In this document: in pieces, positions 16,692 through 23,162 of the stretch
Layout of the letters: every line of letters begins with the position of its first letter
Position numbering within the stretch: position 1 is the stretch's first letter
Source of the DNA: a virus
Strand: one strand, 5' to 3'
DNA: 26,315 nucleotides
IMG/VR virus record: IMGVR_UViG_3300026114_000153
Span: 1-26,315 of that record
Notes under the pieces: model-generated
Database searches by the model: none
What the model was told of the DNA's origin: nothing
What the model saw: only the letters and a program-made list of their open reading frames with translations
Made by a program: the position numbers and the translations under genes

Positions 16692-17462
16692 ATGTCTAAA
16701 ATAGTTTCATTTGGTGATAGTTTTATATTTGGATATGAAATACCAGAAAATTATGATGGGTCAGCAGGTTGGCCAAGCCTAGCAGCCAAGAAACTAGGCA
16801 TCCAATTTGAATGTAAAGCATCACCGGGCTCAAGTAATCAATCTATAATGAGAAGAATTTTAGATTATTATTCAAAAAATGAAAACCTAGACGACATAGC
16901 AGTTGTAAATTGGACATGGACTCATAGATGGAGCTACTTTGTTAATCAGCACAATTGCAATACATGGATAAATTTTGGACCAACAGTCTACAAATATCCA
17001 TTTATAAAAAATCAAGAAATTGAAAATGTTGATTTAAAAAATCAAAAGCTTTATGATCCCATTGAAAATAAAATTAAAAAATGTGATGTTGACTATCAAA
17101 AGCAACTAGAAAGCATGTATATTGAATACATTAGCGATAACCAAATGATGAACAAATTTAATTCATTGCAATCAATTTATTGTGCCACGTCATTTTTATT
17201 GAATAAAGGTATAAAATTTGTTCAAACTGATATGGATAGTGAAATATTCGAAACTAAATGGTTTTGTGGTGGGTATATATCTGAACTTCAAAAATTCATA
17301 CTACCCCACATAAATTCTTTTGATAATTTAAATTTTTTGGATTGGAGTAAAAAAAATAAATTTAAAGTTACAGACCCGGGGTGGCACCCACTAGAAGATG
17401 CCCACCTTGCTGCCGCTAAATATTGGTTACCAACATACAAAAAACTTTTAGATTTAAATTAA
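16692..17462 (+). CDS. SGNH/GDSL hydrolase-like protein
   Basis: The 256-residue protein begins with IVSFGDSFIFGYE, matching block I of SGNH esterases (nucleophile S10). A conserved-looking SPGSSNQSI (44-52) resembles the Gly/Asn blocks, and near the C-terminus DPGWHPLEDAHLAAAKYW holds D228, H232 and D236/H238 at the place of the DxxH block, though spacing is not the classical one. Members remove acyl groups from glycans or lipids. The gene follows the glycosyltransferase by 4 bases, so sugar O-deacylation or decoration is reasonable. A second protein of similar type is encoded at 18880. Its stop overlaps the stop of the minus-strand gene. Confidence 0.75.
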   Translation: MSKIVSFGDSFIFGYEIPENYDGSAGWPSLAAKKLGIQFECKASPGSSNQSIMRRILDYYSKNENLDDIAVVNWTWTHRWSYFVNQHNCNTWINFGPTVYKYPFIKNQEIENVDLKNQKLYDPIENKIKKCDVDYQKQLESMYIEYISDNQMMNKFNSLQSIYCATSFLLNKGIKFVQTDMDSEIFETKWFCGGYISELQKFILPHINSFDNLNFLDWSKKNKFKVTDPGWHPLEDAHLAAAKYWLPTYKKLLDLN

Positions 17463-18004
17463 AGATACTGTTTGACTAAGTCTAATTTTTTATCATACGA
17501 TTCAATCCAGCCAGTAAAAGAACTCATATCTATTTCACTTGCCTCATCTTCTTTGAACTTATATTTCACTGCTGGATCTTTCTGAGTAATAGTTTTGTGT
17601 TCTTCTTTTAATTTTTTAAGAACTTCAACGAGATCAGGCGTTAGATGTTTTTCTAATGCTTCAAGAATCTTTTTGTATTGTGGTGATTCTGTGGGCTTAG
17701 GATCTTTGGATATTTCTAAAATGACATTTTTTGTTTCAATGACACGAGTAAAAACAGCATCTTCAACGTCAAATAAAAATGCAACGTCTTGTCGTGTCTG
17801 CGTTTTTGTGGTATCTTGCATTTGTTTTAGTTGGGCTTTTAAATTATCTACTGTTTGCAAATCATCTACAAGTCGATCAAACTTTGGTCCCAGTTTGCTA
17901 TCAATTTGAGCAGTGATTTTTGTGTCATCACGATCATATTGTTTAACACCGGGAACACCAGCCGCTTCAACAATATTCATAAAATTTTTAATGTCATCAA
18001 TCAT
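17459..18004 (-). CDS. Hypothetical helical protein, only minus-strand gene
   Basis: The 181-residue protein is almost entirely helical and charged, with a heptad-like region (LVDDLQTVDNLKAQLKQMQD) and a middle segment (RQDVAFLFDVEDAVFTRVIE) that looks conserved in style. No signal peptide or membrane segment is visible. It is the only gene read on the minus strand here. Its stop codon overlaps the stop of 16692-17462 by two bases, with no terminator hairpin between, so the two transcripts would converge and overlap. AATAAATA on the minus strand (18017 to 18010) lies only 5 bases before the ATG, too close to leave a leader. Function unknown. Confidence 0.65.
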   Translation of the reverse strand: MIDDIKNFMNIVEAAGVPGVKQYDRDDTKITAQIDSKLGPKFDRLVDDLQTVDNLKAQLKQMQDTTKTQTRQDVAFLFDVEDAVFTRVIETKNVILEISKDPKPTESPQYKKILEALEKHLTPDLVEVLKKLKEEHKTITQKDPAVKYKFKEDEASEIDMSSFTGWIESYDKKLDLVKQYL

Positions 18005-18035
18005 AATGATATTTATTACAGAGAGGAAATAAAAT

Positions 18036-18404
18036 ATGACAAACCCATTTAAAGACCAAAAGACATTTATGACAGCATGTGATCAAACTGTTGGTGTTCA
18101 TAACCAAGAACAATTTGATTTATACAGAACCTTAATTAAAGAAGAGGTGGGAGAGTTAGACGACGCAATCAATGCTGGCGACAGAATAGAACAACTTGAT
18201 GCATTGCTTGACATTATGGTTGTAACTCTTGGTGCACTCCACTCCCTTGGCGTTGATGATGAAAATGCATGGAAGGAAGTTATTTCTTCTAATATGAGTA
18301 AGATTGATGCTGAAACAGGGAAAGTATTAAAAAGAGAAGATGGAAAAGTGATTAAACCAGATACATTTAAACCACCAAGATTGGATCAGTTTTTTCTTAA
18401 TTAA
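18036..18404 (+). CDS. MazG-like nucleotide pyrophosphohydrolase
   Basis: The 122-residue protein fits the all-alpha NTP pyrophosphatase superfamily (MazG, dUTPase-like and phosphoribosyl-ATP pyrophosphohydrolase types). The metal-binding signature is EEVGE (36-40) followed by EQLD (52-55) and D59, matching the family pattern EExxE then ExxD. It would hydrolyse a nucleoside triphosphate to the monophosphate and pyrophosphate. MazG-like genes are frequent in marine phages, where they are thought to adjust nucleotide or alarmone pools. GAGAGG upstream supports the start. The C-terminus has a short hairpin-like stretch (KVLKREDGKVIKPDTFKPP), as in many phage members. Confidence 0.82.
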   Translation: MTNPFKDQKTFMTACDQTVGVHNQEQFDLYRTLIKEEVGELDDAINAGDRIEQLDALLDIMVVTLGALHSLGVDDENAWKEVISSNMSKIDAETGKVLKREDGKVIKPDTFKPPRLDQFFLN

Positions 18405-18474
18405 TTAAATATGCACATGAAGCGGTTTGTAAGTTTTGGCTGGGCAAATATAAAAATTTAATAAATCAATAGTA

Positions 18475-18503
18475 TTGACATTATAATACCACTAGAGTAA
18501 AAT
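18475..18503 (+). promoter_or_regulatory. Sigma70-type promoter before 18512
   Basis: TTGACA at 18475-18480 and TAAAAT at 18498-18503 are spaced by 17 bases; a perfect TATAAT at 18482-18487 is also present but has no suitable -35 element. With the first pair, transcription would begin near 18510, only a couple of bases before the ATG at 18512, giving a nearly leaderless mRNA. A short imperfect inverted repeat (TAGTATT with AATACcaCTA) covers the -35 element and might be an operator. Confidence 0.55.
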
Positions 18504-18511
18504 TATTAACT

Positions 18512-18883
18512 ATGTTTGAAAATATTAAAAAACGGTTTCAAAAACCAAAAGCACAGACTTCACCCACGCCACCCAAGCCAAAGAAAAGTGAGAAAGAGAT
18601 TGCAGACAAAAAAGGTGAACCTTATGTTGCAATTTTAAGAATGGATGTAGATCCAGAAAATCTACATCAAGGTTCTTTCGAGCTTGATTGGAATGAAAAG
18701 TTTGTTACCAATCTGATTAGAGCCGGATATCAGGGTGAAACTGATGCTGACATCGTGGACCAATGGTTTCAAGCTGTGTGTCGCCATGTTGTTATGGAAA
18801 CGTATGACCAATATGATGCCATGAATCATGAAACTTATGTACACACTCGTGATTTGGGTGATGGTAGAAAAGAAATTTCATGA
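18512..18883 (+). CDS. Conserved phage hypothetical protein
   Basis: The 123-residue protein has a basic, Pro- and Lys-rich N-terminal tail (residues 1-35) and an alpha-beta domain with the pattern GEPYVAILRMDVDPENLHQG, SFELDWNEKFVTNLIRAGY and VDQWFQAVCRHV. From memory similar proteins are common in T4-like cyanophages, without known function. There is no good ribosome binding site (the upstream bases are AT only), consistent with near-leaderless expression from the promoter at 18475-18503. Its stop overlaps the following start by four bases (ATGA). Confidence 0.65.
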   Translation: MFENIKKRFQKPKAQTSPTPPKPKKSEKEIADKKGEPYVAILRMDVDPENLHQGSFELDWNEKFVTNLIRAGYQGETDADIVDQWFQAVCRHVVMETYDQYDAMNHETYVHTRDLGDGRKEIS

Positions 18884-19587
18884 TACTTTATGTAAATGGT
18901 GATAGTCACACGGCTGCTGCCGAAGCAGTCAATGGCTATGCATTTGCCGAAGATGATGGGAAATACTTTTACAAAGGCAGATCGCCACACCCTGACAATT
19001 TAAAAGTTAGTTGGGGCAAACTGTTAGCAGATTCTCTCCATGCAGGATTTCATTGTGGTGCCGAGAGTGCAAGTTCTAATGAAAGAATACTACGAACATC
19101 CAGAAAGTGGATTGAAGAAACATATCCAAAATTCAATGATGAATTAATAGTTTTTATTCAGTGGTCTACTTGGGAAAGAGAAGAATGGTTAATAGACAAC
19201 GAATACTACCAAATTAATGCATCTGGGAAAGATAATCTCCCAAAATCACACCAAGAAAAATATAAAGAATTTATATCTACATTAGATTTGCCAAGAAAAA
19301 CAATGCATATACATAAAGATATTTGGAATTTTCACTGTGAATTGCTAGAAAAAAATATAAAACATGTATTTTTTAATGGAAATATGTACTTCAGAACGAT
19401 TAATAATATGCAGGATTGGGGCATAAATTACATTGGACCTTATGAAGCTAATAAAACGTTTGATGCGACTTTAAAAAACTCTGGATATAAAACCGTGTCT
19501 CCAAATTCATGGCATTATGGCAGAGATGCTCATAGTTTTTGGGCAAAACATATGTTACAATACATTCTCAAACACAATATTATATAG
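18880..19587 (+). CDS. Second SGNH hydrolase-like protein
   Basis: The 235-residue protein starts ILYVNGDSHTAA, a block I GDS motif (nucleophile S9), followed by SWGKLLADSL, then AESASSNERILR, which fits the Asn block, and ends with GRDAHSFWAKHML, holding an Asp-His pair where the catalytic D and H are expected. The plan is the same as in 16692-17462, so the two are probably distant paralogues. The substrate is unknown. It overlaps the previous gene by four bases (ATGA) and the RNase H gene follows after 7 bases. Confidence 0.7.
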   Translation: MILYVNGDSHTAAAEAVNGYAFAEDDGKYFYKGRSPHPDNLKVSWGKLLADSLHAGFHCGAESASSNERILRTSRKWIEETYPKFNDELIVFIQWSTWEREEWLIDNEYYQINASGKDNLPKSHQEKYKEFISTLDLPRKTMHIHKDIWNFHCELLEKNIKHVFFNGNMYFRTINNMQDWGINYIGPYEANKTFDATLKNSGYKTVSPNSWHYGRDAHSFWAKHMLQYILKHNII

Positions 19588-19594
19588 GCAACCT

Positions 19595-20617
19595 ATGCGA
19601 TATCTAATTATCGACACTGCTAACACGTTCTTTCGTGCACGACATGCTGCATTCCGTGCGGCAGATACGCATGAAAAAGTTGGTTACGCAATGCACGTAA
19701 CACTTAGTTCAATAAACAAAATGTACCGAAAATTTGGTGCAGACCACGTGGTATTTTGTTTAGAAGGCAAGAGTTGGCGTAAAGAAATTTATCCACGTTA
19801 TAAAAGAAACCGGTCTGATGCTCGTGCTGCTCTGACAGAGCGGGAACAAGAAGAAGAAAAAGTTTTTTGGGAAACCTTTGAAGAACTTACCAACTATTTA
19901 AAAACCCAGACCAACTGCTCAGTTCTCAGACATGAACGTGCTGAAGCAGACGATATTATCGCACGATGGATTGATTTACACCCTGATGACAACCATATAA
20001 TTATTTCTAGTGACACTGATTTTGTGCAATTGATGGCTGACAATGTTCAGCAATACAATGGAGTTTCGGGTCATTTAATTACAACCGCGGGAATTTTGGA
20101 CGACCAAGATAAACCAGTAAAAGATAAAAAAACCGGTGAATTCAAAGAAACGCCTGACCCTGAATGGCTGCTTTTTGAAAAGTGTGTTCGTGGCGATGCC
20201 ACTGACAATGTATTCTCTGCATACCCCGGTGTTAGAAAAAAAGGTACTAAAAACAAGACTGGACTTATTGAGGCATTTAATGACAGATTTTCAAAAGGGT
20301 TTTCTTGGAATAATCTAATGCTACAACGCTGGACTGACCACGAAGATGTTGAACATCGTGTATTAGATGATTATGAAAGAAATCGTAAATTAATTGATTT
20401 GCGGGCACAACCAGAAGAAATTAAAGAGGCCATTGATGCAGCAATTGCAGAACAGGCCTCTAGAAAAGATATCTCACAAGTTGGCGTTCGGTTTATGAAA
20501 TTTTGTGGCCGACACGAACTAATCAAATTATCAGAAATGGCCACCCAACTTTCTGAGTGGCTAAATAAAACGTATCAAGGAGCAATTGATGATAAAAGCA
20601 ACCCCAGTAATAAGTGA
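19595..20617 (+). CDS. rnh: RNase H, T4 type (5'-3' nuclease, FEN-1 family)
   Basis: The 340-residue protein is of the T4 RNase H / flap endonuclease family (T4 protein 305 residues), which removes RNA primers from Okazaki fragments. Metal-binding acids are present: LIIDTANTFFRA (D7), AEADDII (E117, D119, D120), ISSDTDFVQL (D140, D142) and RGDATDNV (D201, D204). FCLEGKSWRKEIYPRYKRNR at 54-73 is the arch-region DNA-binding motif. ATG 19595 is chosen since protein similarity begins there; an upstream ATG at 19517 lies inside the preceding gene. The insert around 170-190 (KPVKDKKTGEFKETP) lies before the H3TH-type region. T4 places rnh next to dsbA; here they are separate. Confidence 0.92.
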   Translation: MRYLIIDTANTFFRARHAAFRAADTHEKVGYAMHVTLSSINKMYRKFGADHVVFCLEGKSWRKEIYPRYKRNRSDARAALTEREQEEEKVFWETFEELTNYLKTQTNCSVLRHERAEADDIIARWIDLHPDDNHIIISSDTDFVQLMADNVQQYNGVSGHLITTAGILDDQDKPVKDKKTGEFKETPDPEWLLFEKCVRGDATDNVFSAYPGVRKKGTKNKTGLIEAFNDRFSKGFSWNNLMLQRWTDHEDVEHRVLDDYERNRKLIDLRAQPEEIKEAIDAAIAEQASRKDISQVGVRFMKFCGRHELIKLSEMATQLSEWLNKTYQGAIDDKSNPSNK

Positions 20618-21041
20618 TGAATTCTGGATTCTCAAGGAGCAAGACAGAAAAGTAGGCGAACTATCTGCCGAGCCAGATGGATCTTATTCACTACGAATTA
20701 ACGGCCAAGTTCAGCCTCTTGGTAATGACCTCGAAGAAATTAAAAAAAATGCTGACCTTGACTTTGATGAAATTAATACTCAAGTAGTTCCCACACGCCC
20801 ATCGACCTCGGTCTATGGCTTCCCCGCTGATTCCAAAGTGCATAATCCTGTCTTTGATGTTAAAAATCGCATGGCACTATATACTAAAGCAAACGATAGT
20901 CGATCATGGTATGCCGCGGGATATTTTAGATTAAAACAACATCGCGAGTGGGAAACTGTGTTCTGCCCAAAACTTATTTTACTTGAGCGTTATCCATATT
21001 TTGGCCCTGTTAAAGACCCAGAGGACTTTGAGTTTAAGTGA
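20589..21041 (+). CDS. Conserved hypothetical protein
   Basis: A 150-residue protein that starts inside the 3' end of rnh. AAGGAG at 20577-20582 lies six bases before ATG 20589, a well-placed ribosome binding site that favours this ATG over the TTG at 20586. The first half looks like a beta-rich small domain (WILKEQDRKVGELSAEPDGSY), and the second half has an aromatic motif (WYAAGYFRLKQHREWETVF then LLERYPYFGPVKDPEDFEF). No membrane segment. In T4 the genes after rnh are dsbA, 33 and 59; I cannot match this protein to any of them. The stop overlaps the next GTG start by four bases. Confidence 0.65.
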   Translation: MIKATPVISDEFWILKEQDRKVGELSAEPDGSYSLRINGQVQPLGNDLEEIKKNADLDFDEINTQVVPTRPSTSVYGFPADSKVHNPVFDVKNRMALYTKANDSRSWYAAGYFRLKQHREWETVFCPKLILLERYPYFGPVKDPEDFEFK

Positions 21042-21265
21042 GTTACCCGGCAATCTACCGTTTTGTTGATAGAGTCAGGGGTGTCTCACCAACTGCTCGT
21101 GATTTTTCAATGTCTGTTGCTGATGCAAAAGCATTGCATTCTGAAGTCACCAAATTACTTTTGACGCTAGAACATATGCGTGACTCTGAAAATAAAAATA
21201 ATACAGACTCCGCTGCTACATTTAACATTGGTGAAAAAATAGAACTTAAAGGTGGAAGTTTCTAG
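21038..21265 (+). CDS. Small conserved hypothetical protein, GTG start
   Basis: A 75-residue protein starting with GTG, overlapping the previous stop (GTGA). It reads IYRFVDRVRGVSPTARDFSM, then a helix rich in Leu and Glu (DAKALHSEVTKLLLTLEHMRD) and ends IELKGGSF. From memory this resembles a small conserved protein in T4-like cyanophages. Size and location near rnh would allow a late-transcription coactivator (gp33-like) role, but no sequence evidence supports that. Function unknown. Confidence 0.6.
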   Translation: MSYPAIYRFVDRVRGVSPTARDFSMSVADAKALHSEVTKLLLTLEHMRDSENKNNTDSAATFNIGEKIELKGGSF

Positions 21266-21284
21266 ATAACCCGCAGTCCGTGCC

Positions 21285-21331
21285 CCTTTAGTTAACACCT
21301 ATGATAAATAATGGTAGTTAAATTAAAGGAG
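21285..21331 (+). promoter_or_regulatory. Late promoter inside hairpin that covers the ribosome binding site
   Basis: An inverted repeat pairs 21285-21299 with 21313-21329 (CCTTTA with TAAAGG, then a G-T pair, TT with AA, AAC with GTT and ACC with GGT; two single-base bulges, A21316 and A21320). The 13-base loop 21300-21312 contains GATAAATA (21303-21310), a T4-type late promoter box. The 3' arm contains AAAGGAG (21325-21331), the ribosome binding site for the TTG start at 21340. Transcripts starting upstream would fold and hide the site; transcripts from the late box would begin near 21316 and lack the 5' arm. Confidence 0.65.
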
Positions 21332-21339
21332 TCACAAAG

Positions 21340-21648
21340 TTGTCACGCCCAAAGCCAGAAATACTGCTAGAGAAAACAGACAAAGCAACATATAAAACTG
21401 AGCAGATTCTTGCTGCTGATGGTATATGGGCAGTATTTTTTGATGGCAAGCCAATCAATCTAAAAACCGGGAATCAACTAGTGCAGTATCCCGGGCCAAA
21501 GTATGTCAAGGTTTCATTTTCAAACCAAGGACATGCAATTAACTTGGCAAAGAAACTCAACTCAAAATACAAAACTGATAAATTTACAGTGGTATTCCTA
21601 AATCAAGGTGAGCAAGTTTATCCTGAGCCACCCAAATCAAAAAAGTAA
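21340..21648 (+). CDS. Conserved phage hypothetical protein, TTG start
   Basis: A 102-residue basic protein starting with TTG; AAAGGAG at 21325-21331, eight bases before, decides the start. Pattern: SRPKPEILLEKTDKATYKTEQ at the N-terminus, VFFDGKPINLKTG in the middle and YVKVSFSNQGHAINLAKKLN. From memory the pattern is well conserved in T4-like marine phages but has no assigned role. It looks like a small alpha-beta fold with many Lys near the C-terminus, compatible with nucleic-acid binding, which is only inference. Expression appears to be controlled by the hairpin and late box upstream. Confidence 0.7.
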   Translation: MSRPKPEILLEKTDKATYKTEQILAADGIWAVFFDGKPINLKTGNQLVQYPGPKYVKVSFSNQGHAINLAKKLNSKYKTDKFTVVFLNQGEQVYPEPPKSKK

Positions 21649-21994
21649 AATAACTCAACAGTTAGTTAAACTGCTGCCAGACACCGAATCGTGTGATTAT
21701 AATGAAGCGATGAGTACTTGGTGGTATAACATACGAAAACGAGGTGGATTACGTTTGACTGATATTGGATTAAAAATATTCAAAGATATACTTGAGTTTG
21801 ATACTTGGTCAGCCGATATTTCATCCAACAAGCAACGCGTCAATCAACGAATTTTATTGCAACTTGATAGAAACCTAGATTGGCCATATTACGTTGATAA
21901 AAAGAAACAAAAAATCCATTTCTTTTCTAGTCGTGAAGCAACACTCGCGACATTATATGGCGACGTCCATGAATGGTTATCAAAAATCGGGTAA
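21608..21994 (+). CDS. Conserved phage hypothetical protein, GTG start
   Basis: The 128-residue protein is taken from GTG 21608, inside the preceding gene; this start is uncertain since no other codon before residue 36 is better. The core reads NEAMSTWWYNIRKRGGLRLT, then TDIGLKIFKDILEFDTW, and LLQLDRNLDWPYYVDKKKQK ending FFSSREATLATLYGDVHEWL. The WW..R..GGLRLT and YGDV patterns resemble, from memory, uncharacterised proteins conserved in T4-like phages. Overlap of 41 bases with the previous gene in another frame suggests coupled translation. Function unknown. Confidence 0.6.
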   Translation: MSKFILSHPNQKSKITQQLVKLLPDTESCDYNEAMSTWWYNIRKRGGLRLTDIGLKIFKDILEFDTWSADISSNKQRVNQRILLQLDRNLDWPYYVDKKKQKIHFFSSREATLATLYGDVHEWLSKIG

Positions 21995-22030
21995 TTTTGG
22001 CTCCGTTTAACCGGATAAGAACAATCAACA

Positions 22031-22038
22031 AATAAATA
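22031..22038 (+). promoter_or_regulatory. Candidate T4-type late promoter (AATAAATA)
   Basis: AATAAATA ends 22 bases before the ATG at 22061 and fits the T4 late box in seven of eight positions. The predicted leader would be short, with only a weak AAGAA ribosome binding site. Only a 6-base complementarity (TTTTGG 21995-22000 with CCAAAA 22045-22050) flanks it, so the hairpin arrangement seen at 21285 and 22768 is not convincing here. Confidence 0.5.
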
Positions 22039-22060
22039 TTTTCACCAAAAAAGAATAATA

Positions 22061-22771
22061 ATGAAAATAAGTATTGAACAAACCCCACGCCAGATCATGT
22101 CTCCATACGTACTTAATCATGTTGATTCTGTTAGTATCGTACATCTTCCAAAAAATCGTTTATCAGAAACACTGCATACCATAGCGGCTTTACAAAAACA
22201 AAACACAAATATTAAAATTATTCCACATATTGCTGCTCGTAGTTTAAAGAATAAAGATGAATTATTTTCAAACTGCGACAAGTTTGCAGAAATGGGTATT
22301 AAAGATATTCTTATAATAGGCGGTGGTACAAAGACTGGTCATTGTTATAGTAGTGCCTTTGGTGTCTATGATGATATCCTCAACAAAAATTATAAGTTCA
22401 ATATGATGTGTGGAGTATATCCACAAAATGAAACTAGTAATGAAGTTGACGATAACAAGTACTCAAAATTTACACGTGGCATAACACAAGTATGTTTAAG
22501 TCGCCGACTTTTAAATCAATTTGATAACAGAACTATTGTAGGTGTTCCAAGCAATTGTTCAGCAAAAGAATTGATACGGTTTATTAAATTATGTGGTATT
22601 ACTCGTTCTATTCGCGAAGCCATCCCAAATATCGTTGGGGCAAAATATATTTCATTTTCTGGTTTCAATACTGCCAAATTCGTTAGTGACCTATCAGGTG
22701 ACCGCGACATCCATATCTTTAATTTCGGCAATCTAGAAAAAACTGTCCGCTCTCTACAAAAATTATTATAA
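22061..22771 (+). CDS. Divergent methylenetetrahydrofolate reductase-like protein
   Basis: The 236-residue protein aligns by eye with the MTHFR TIM barrel (E. coli MetF is about 296 residues). ISIEQTPRQ (3-11) corresponds to the family start 'SFEFFPPK', so E6 fits the catalytic glutamate. Then come VSIVHLPKNRLSETLHTIAAL, IIPHIAARSLKNKDELF with GIKDILIIGGG (79-89) in place of the family 'H-x-x-x-x..GI-x-x-x-L-x-L-R-G-D', a strand GVYPQNE (118-124) in place of 'AAYPExH', and GITQVCLS in place of the 'xITQ-aromatic' strand. The family's Asp after 'RG' is replaced by Gly. Known members bind FAD and reduce 5,10-methylene- to 5-methyl-tetrahydrofolate. Activity and true substrate are uncertain given divergence and shortness. 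A late-type box precedes it. Confidence 0.72.
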   Translation: MKISIEQTPRQIMSPYVLNHVDSVSIVHLPKNRLSETLHTIAALQKQNTNIKIIPHIAARSLKNKDELFSNCDKFAEMGIKDILIIGGGTKTGHCYSSAFGVYDDILNKNYKFNMMCGVYPQNETSNEVDDNKYSKFTRGITQVCLSRRLLNQFDNRTIVGVPSNCSAKELIRFIKLCGITRSIREAIPNIVGAKYISFSGFNTAKFVSDLSGDRDIHIFNFGNLEKTVRSLQKLL

Positions 22772-22815
22772 CCGTAGTTTTCTTATCTAAATACTTTTAA
22801 GAAAACACAGGTTAT
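22768..22815 (+). promoter_or_regulatory. Late promoter inside an 18-base inverted repeat covering the ribosome binding site
   Basis: Arm 1 (22768-22785) ATAACCGTAGTTTTCTTA and arm 2 (22798-22815) TAAGAAAACACAGGTTAT are complementary in 15 of 18 positions, with one symmetrical 3-by-3 mismatch. The 12-base loop contains TCTAAATA (22786-22793), a late-promoter box. AGG at 22809-22811, the only Shine-Dalgarno-like element before ATG 22821, lies in arm 2. A transcript starting about 6 bases after the box would begin at arm 2 and lack arm 1. There is no T-run after arm 2, so it is not a normal terminator. Confidence 0.7.
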
Positions 22816-22820
22816 TATTA

Positions 22821-23033
22821 ATGAAAAAGTTAAGAGATATAATTTTCAAATCTGCCGAAGCCCACTTTATTGGTCACATTAAAAAGCATCGTGCTAATGT
22901 AGAAATTTTGCTAGAAAATCCAGTTGGCACTGGAGAAGGTGCTGGTGATATTTTAGAAGAAATTGAAAAAGAGTTGGCTGAAATTGCTGATTACGATGAC
23001 AAACTAGAGATGCTAAACAAATACTTTACTTAA
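22821..23033 (+). CDS. Small conserved helical protein
   Basis: A 70-residue acidic protein, helical, with the pattern MKKLRDIIFKSAEAHFIGHI, HRANVEILLENP and ILEEIEKELAEIADYDDKLE. From memory, this pattern (KHRANVEI-LLENP and EKELxxIAxYxDKLxxL) recurs in small proteins of T4-like phages of unknown role. The start is ATG 22821 with a weak AGG 9 bases before it inside the hairpin arm. It is preceded by a hairpin-embedded late promoter and followed by three stem-loops, so it may be a monocistronic late gene. Confidence 0.7.
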   Translation: MKKLRDIIFKSAEAHFIGHIKKHRANVEILLENPVGTGEGAGDILEEIEKELAEIADYDDKLEMLNKYFT

Positions 23034-23049
23034 AATAAAAACGAGCATC

Positions 23050-23105
23050 TGATTACCACTGGTAATCACAACGCCAACTGTAGTTATTGCTCCTAGCTAC
23101 AGTTG
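23050..23105 (+). other. Two stem-loops after 23033
   Basis: TGATTACC with GGTAATCA (23050-23057 and 23061-23068, 3-base loop) and CAACTGTAG with CTACAGTTG (23075-23083 and 23097-23105, followed by TTTT at 23106-23109). Together with the terminator at 23113 they make three perfect stems in about 105 bases. They may be tandem terminators or a small structured 3' RNA. Confidence 0.6.
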
Positions 23106-23112
23106 TTTTCCC

Positions 23113-23154
23113 AGAGGTATTGTACATCCGCTCCCGTGCAATACCTCTTTTTTT
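23113..23154 (+). terminator. Rho-independent terminator
   Basis: AGAGGTATTG (23113-23122) pairs perfectly with CAATACCTCT (23139-23148), extendable by a G-T and an A-T pair, and the 3' side continues into seven T (23148-23154). This is a strong intrinsic terminator closing the transcript of the gene ending at 23033. Confidence 0.88.
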
Positions 23155-23162
23155 ATGTCAGC

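Noticed and set aside
18010-18017. AATAAATA on the minus strand as late promoter for the 17459-18004 gene
   Set aside because: It lies five bases before the ATG, so the transcript would start at or inside the start codon; the region is AT-rich and the match may be chance.
19517-19594. Longer RNase H beginning at ATG 19517
   Set aside because: That stretch lies inside the SGNH-like gene in another frame, and RNase H family similarity starts at MRYLIIDTAN (19595).
21995-22050. Hairpin around the late box before the MTHFR-like gene
   Set aside because: Only six complementary bases 44 apart; not comparable with the stems at 21285 and 22768.
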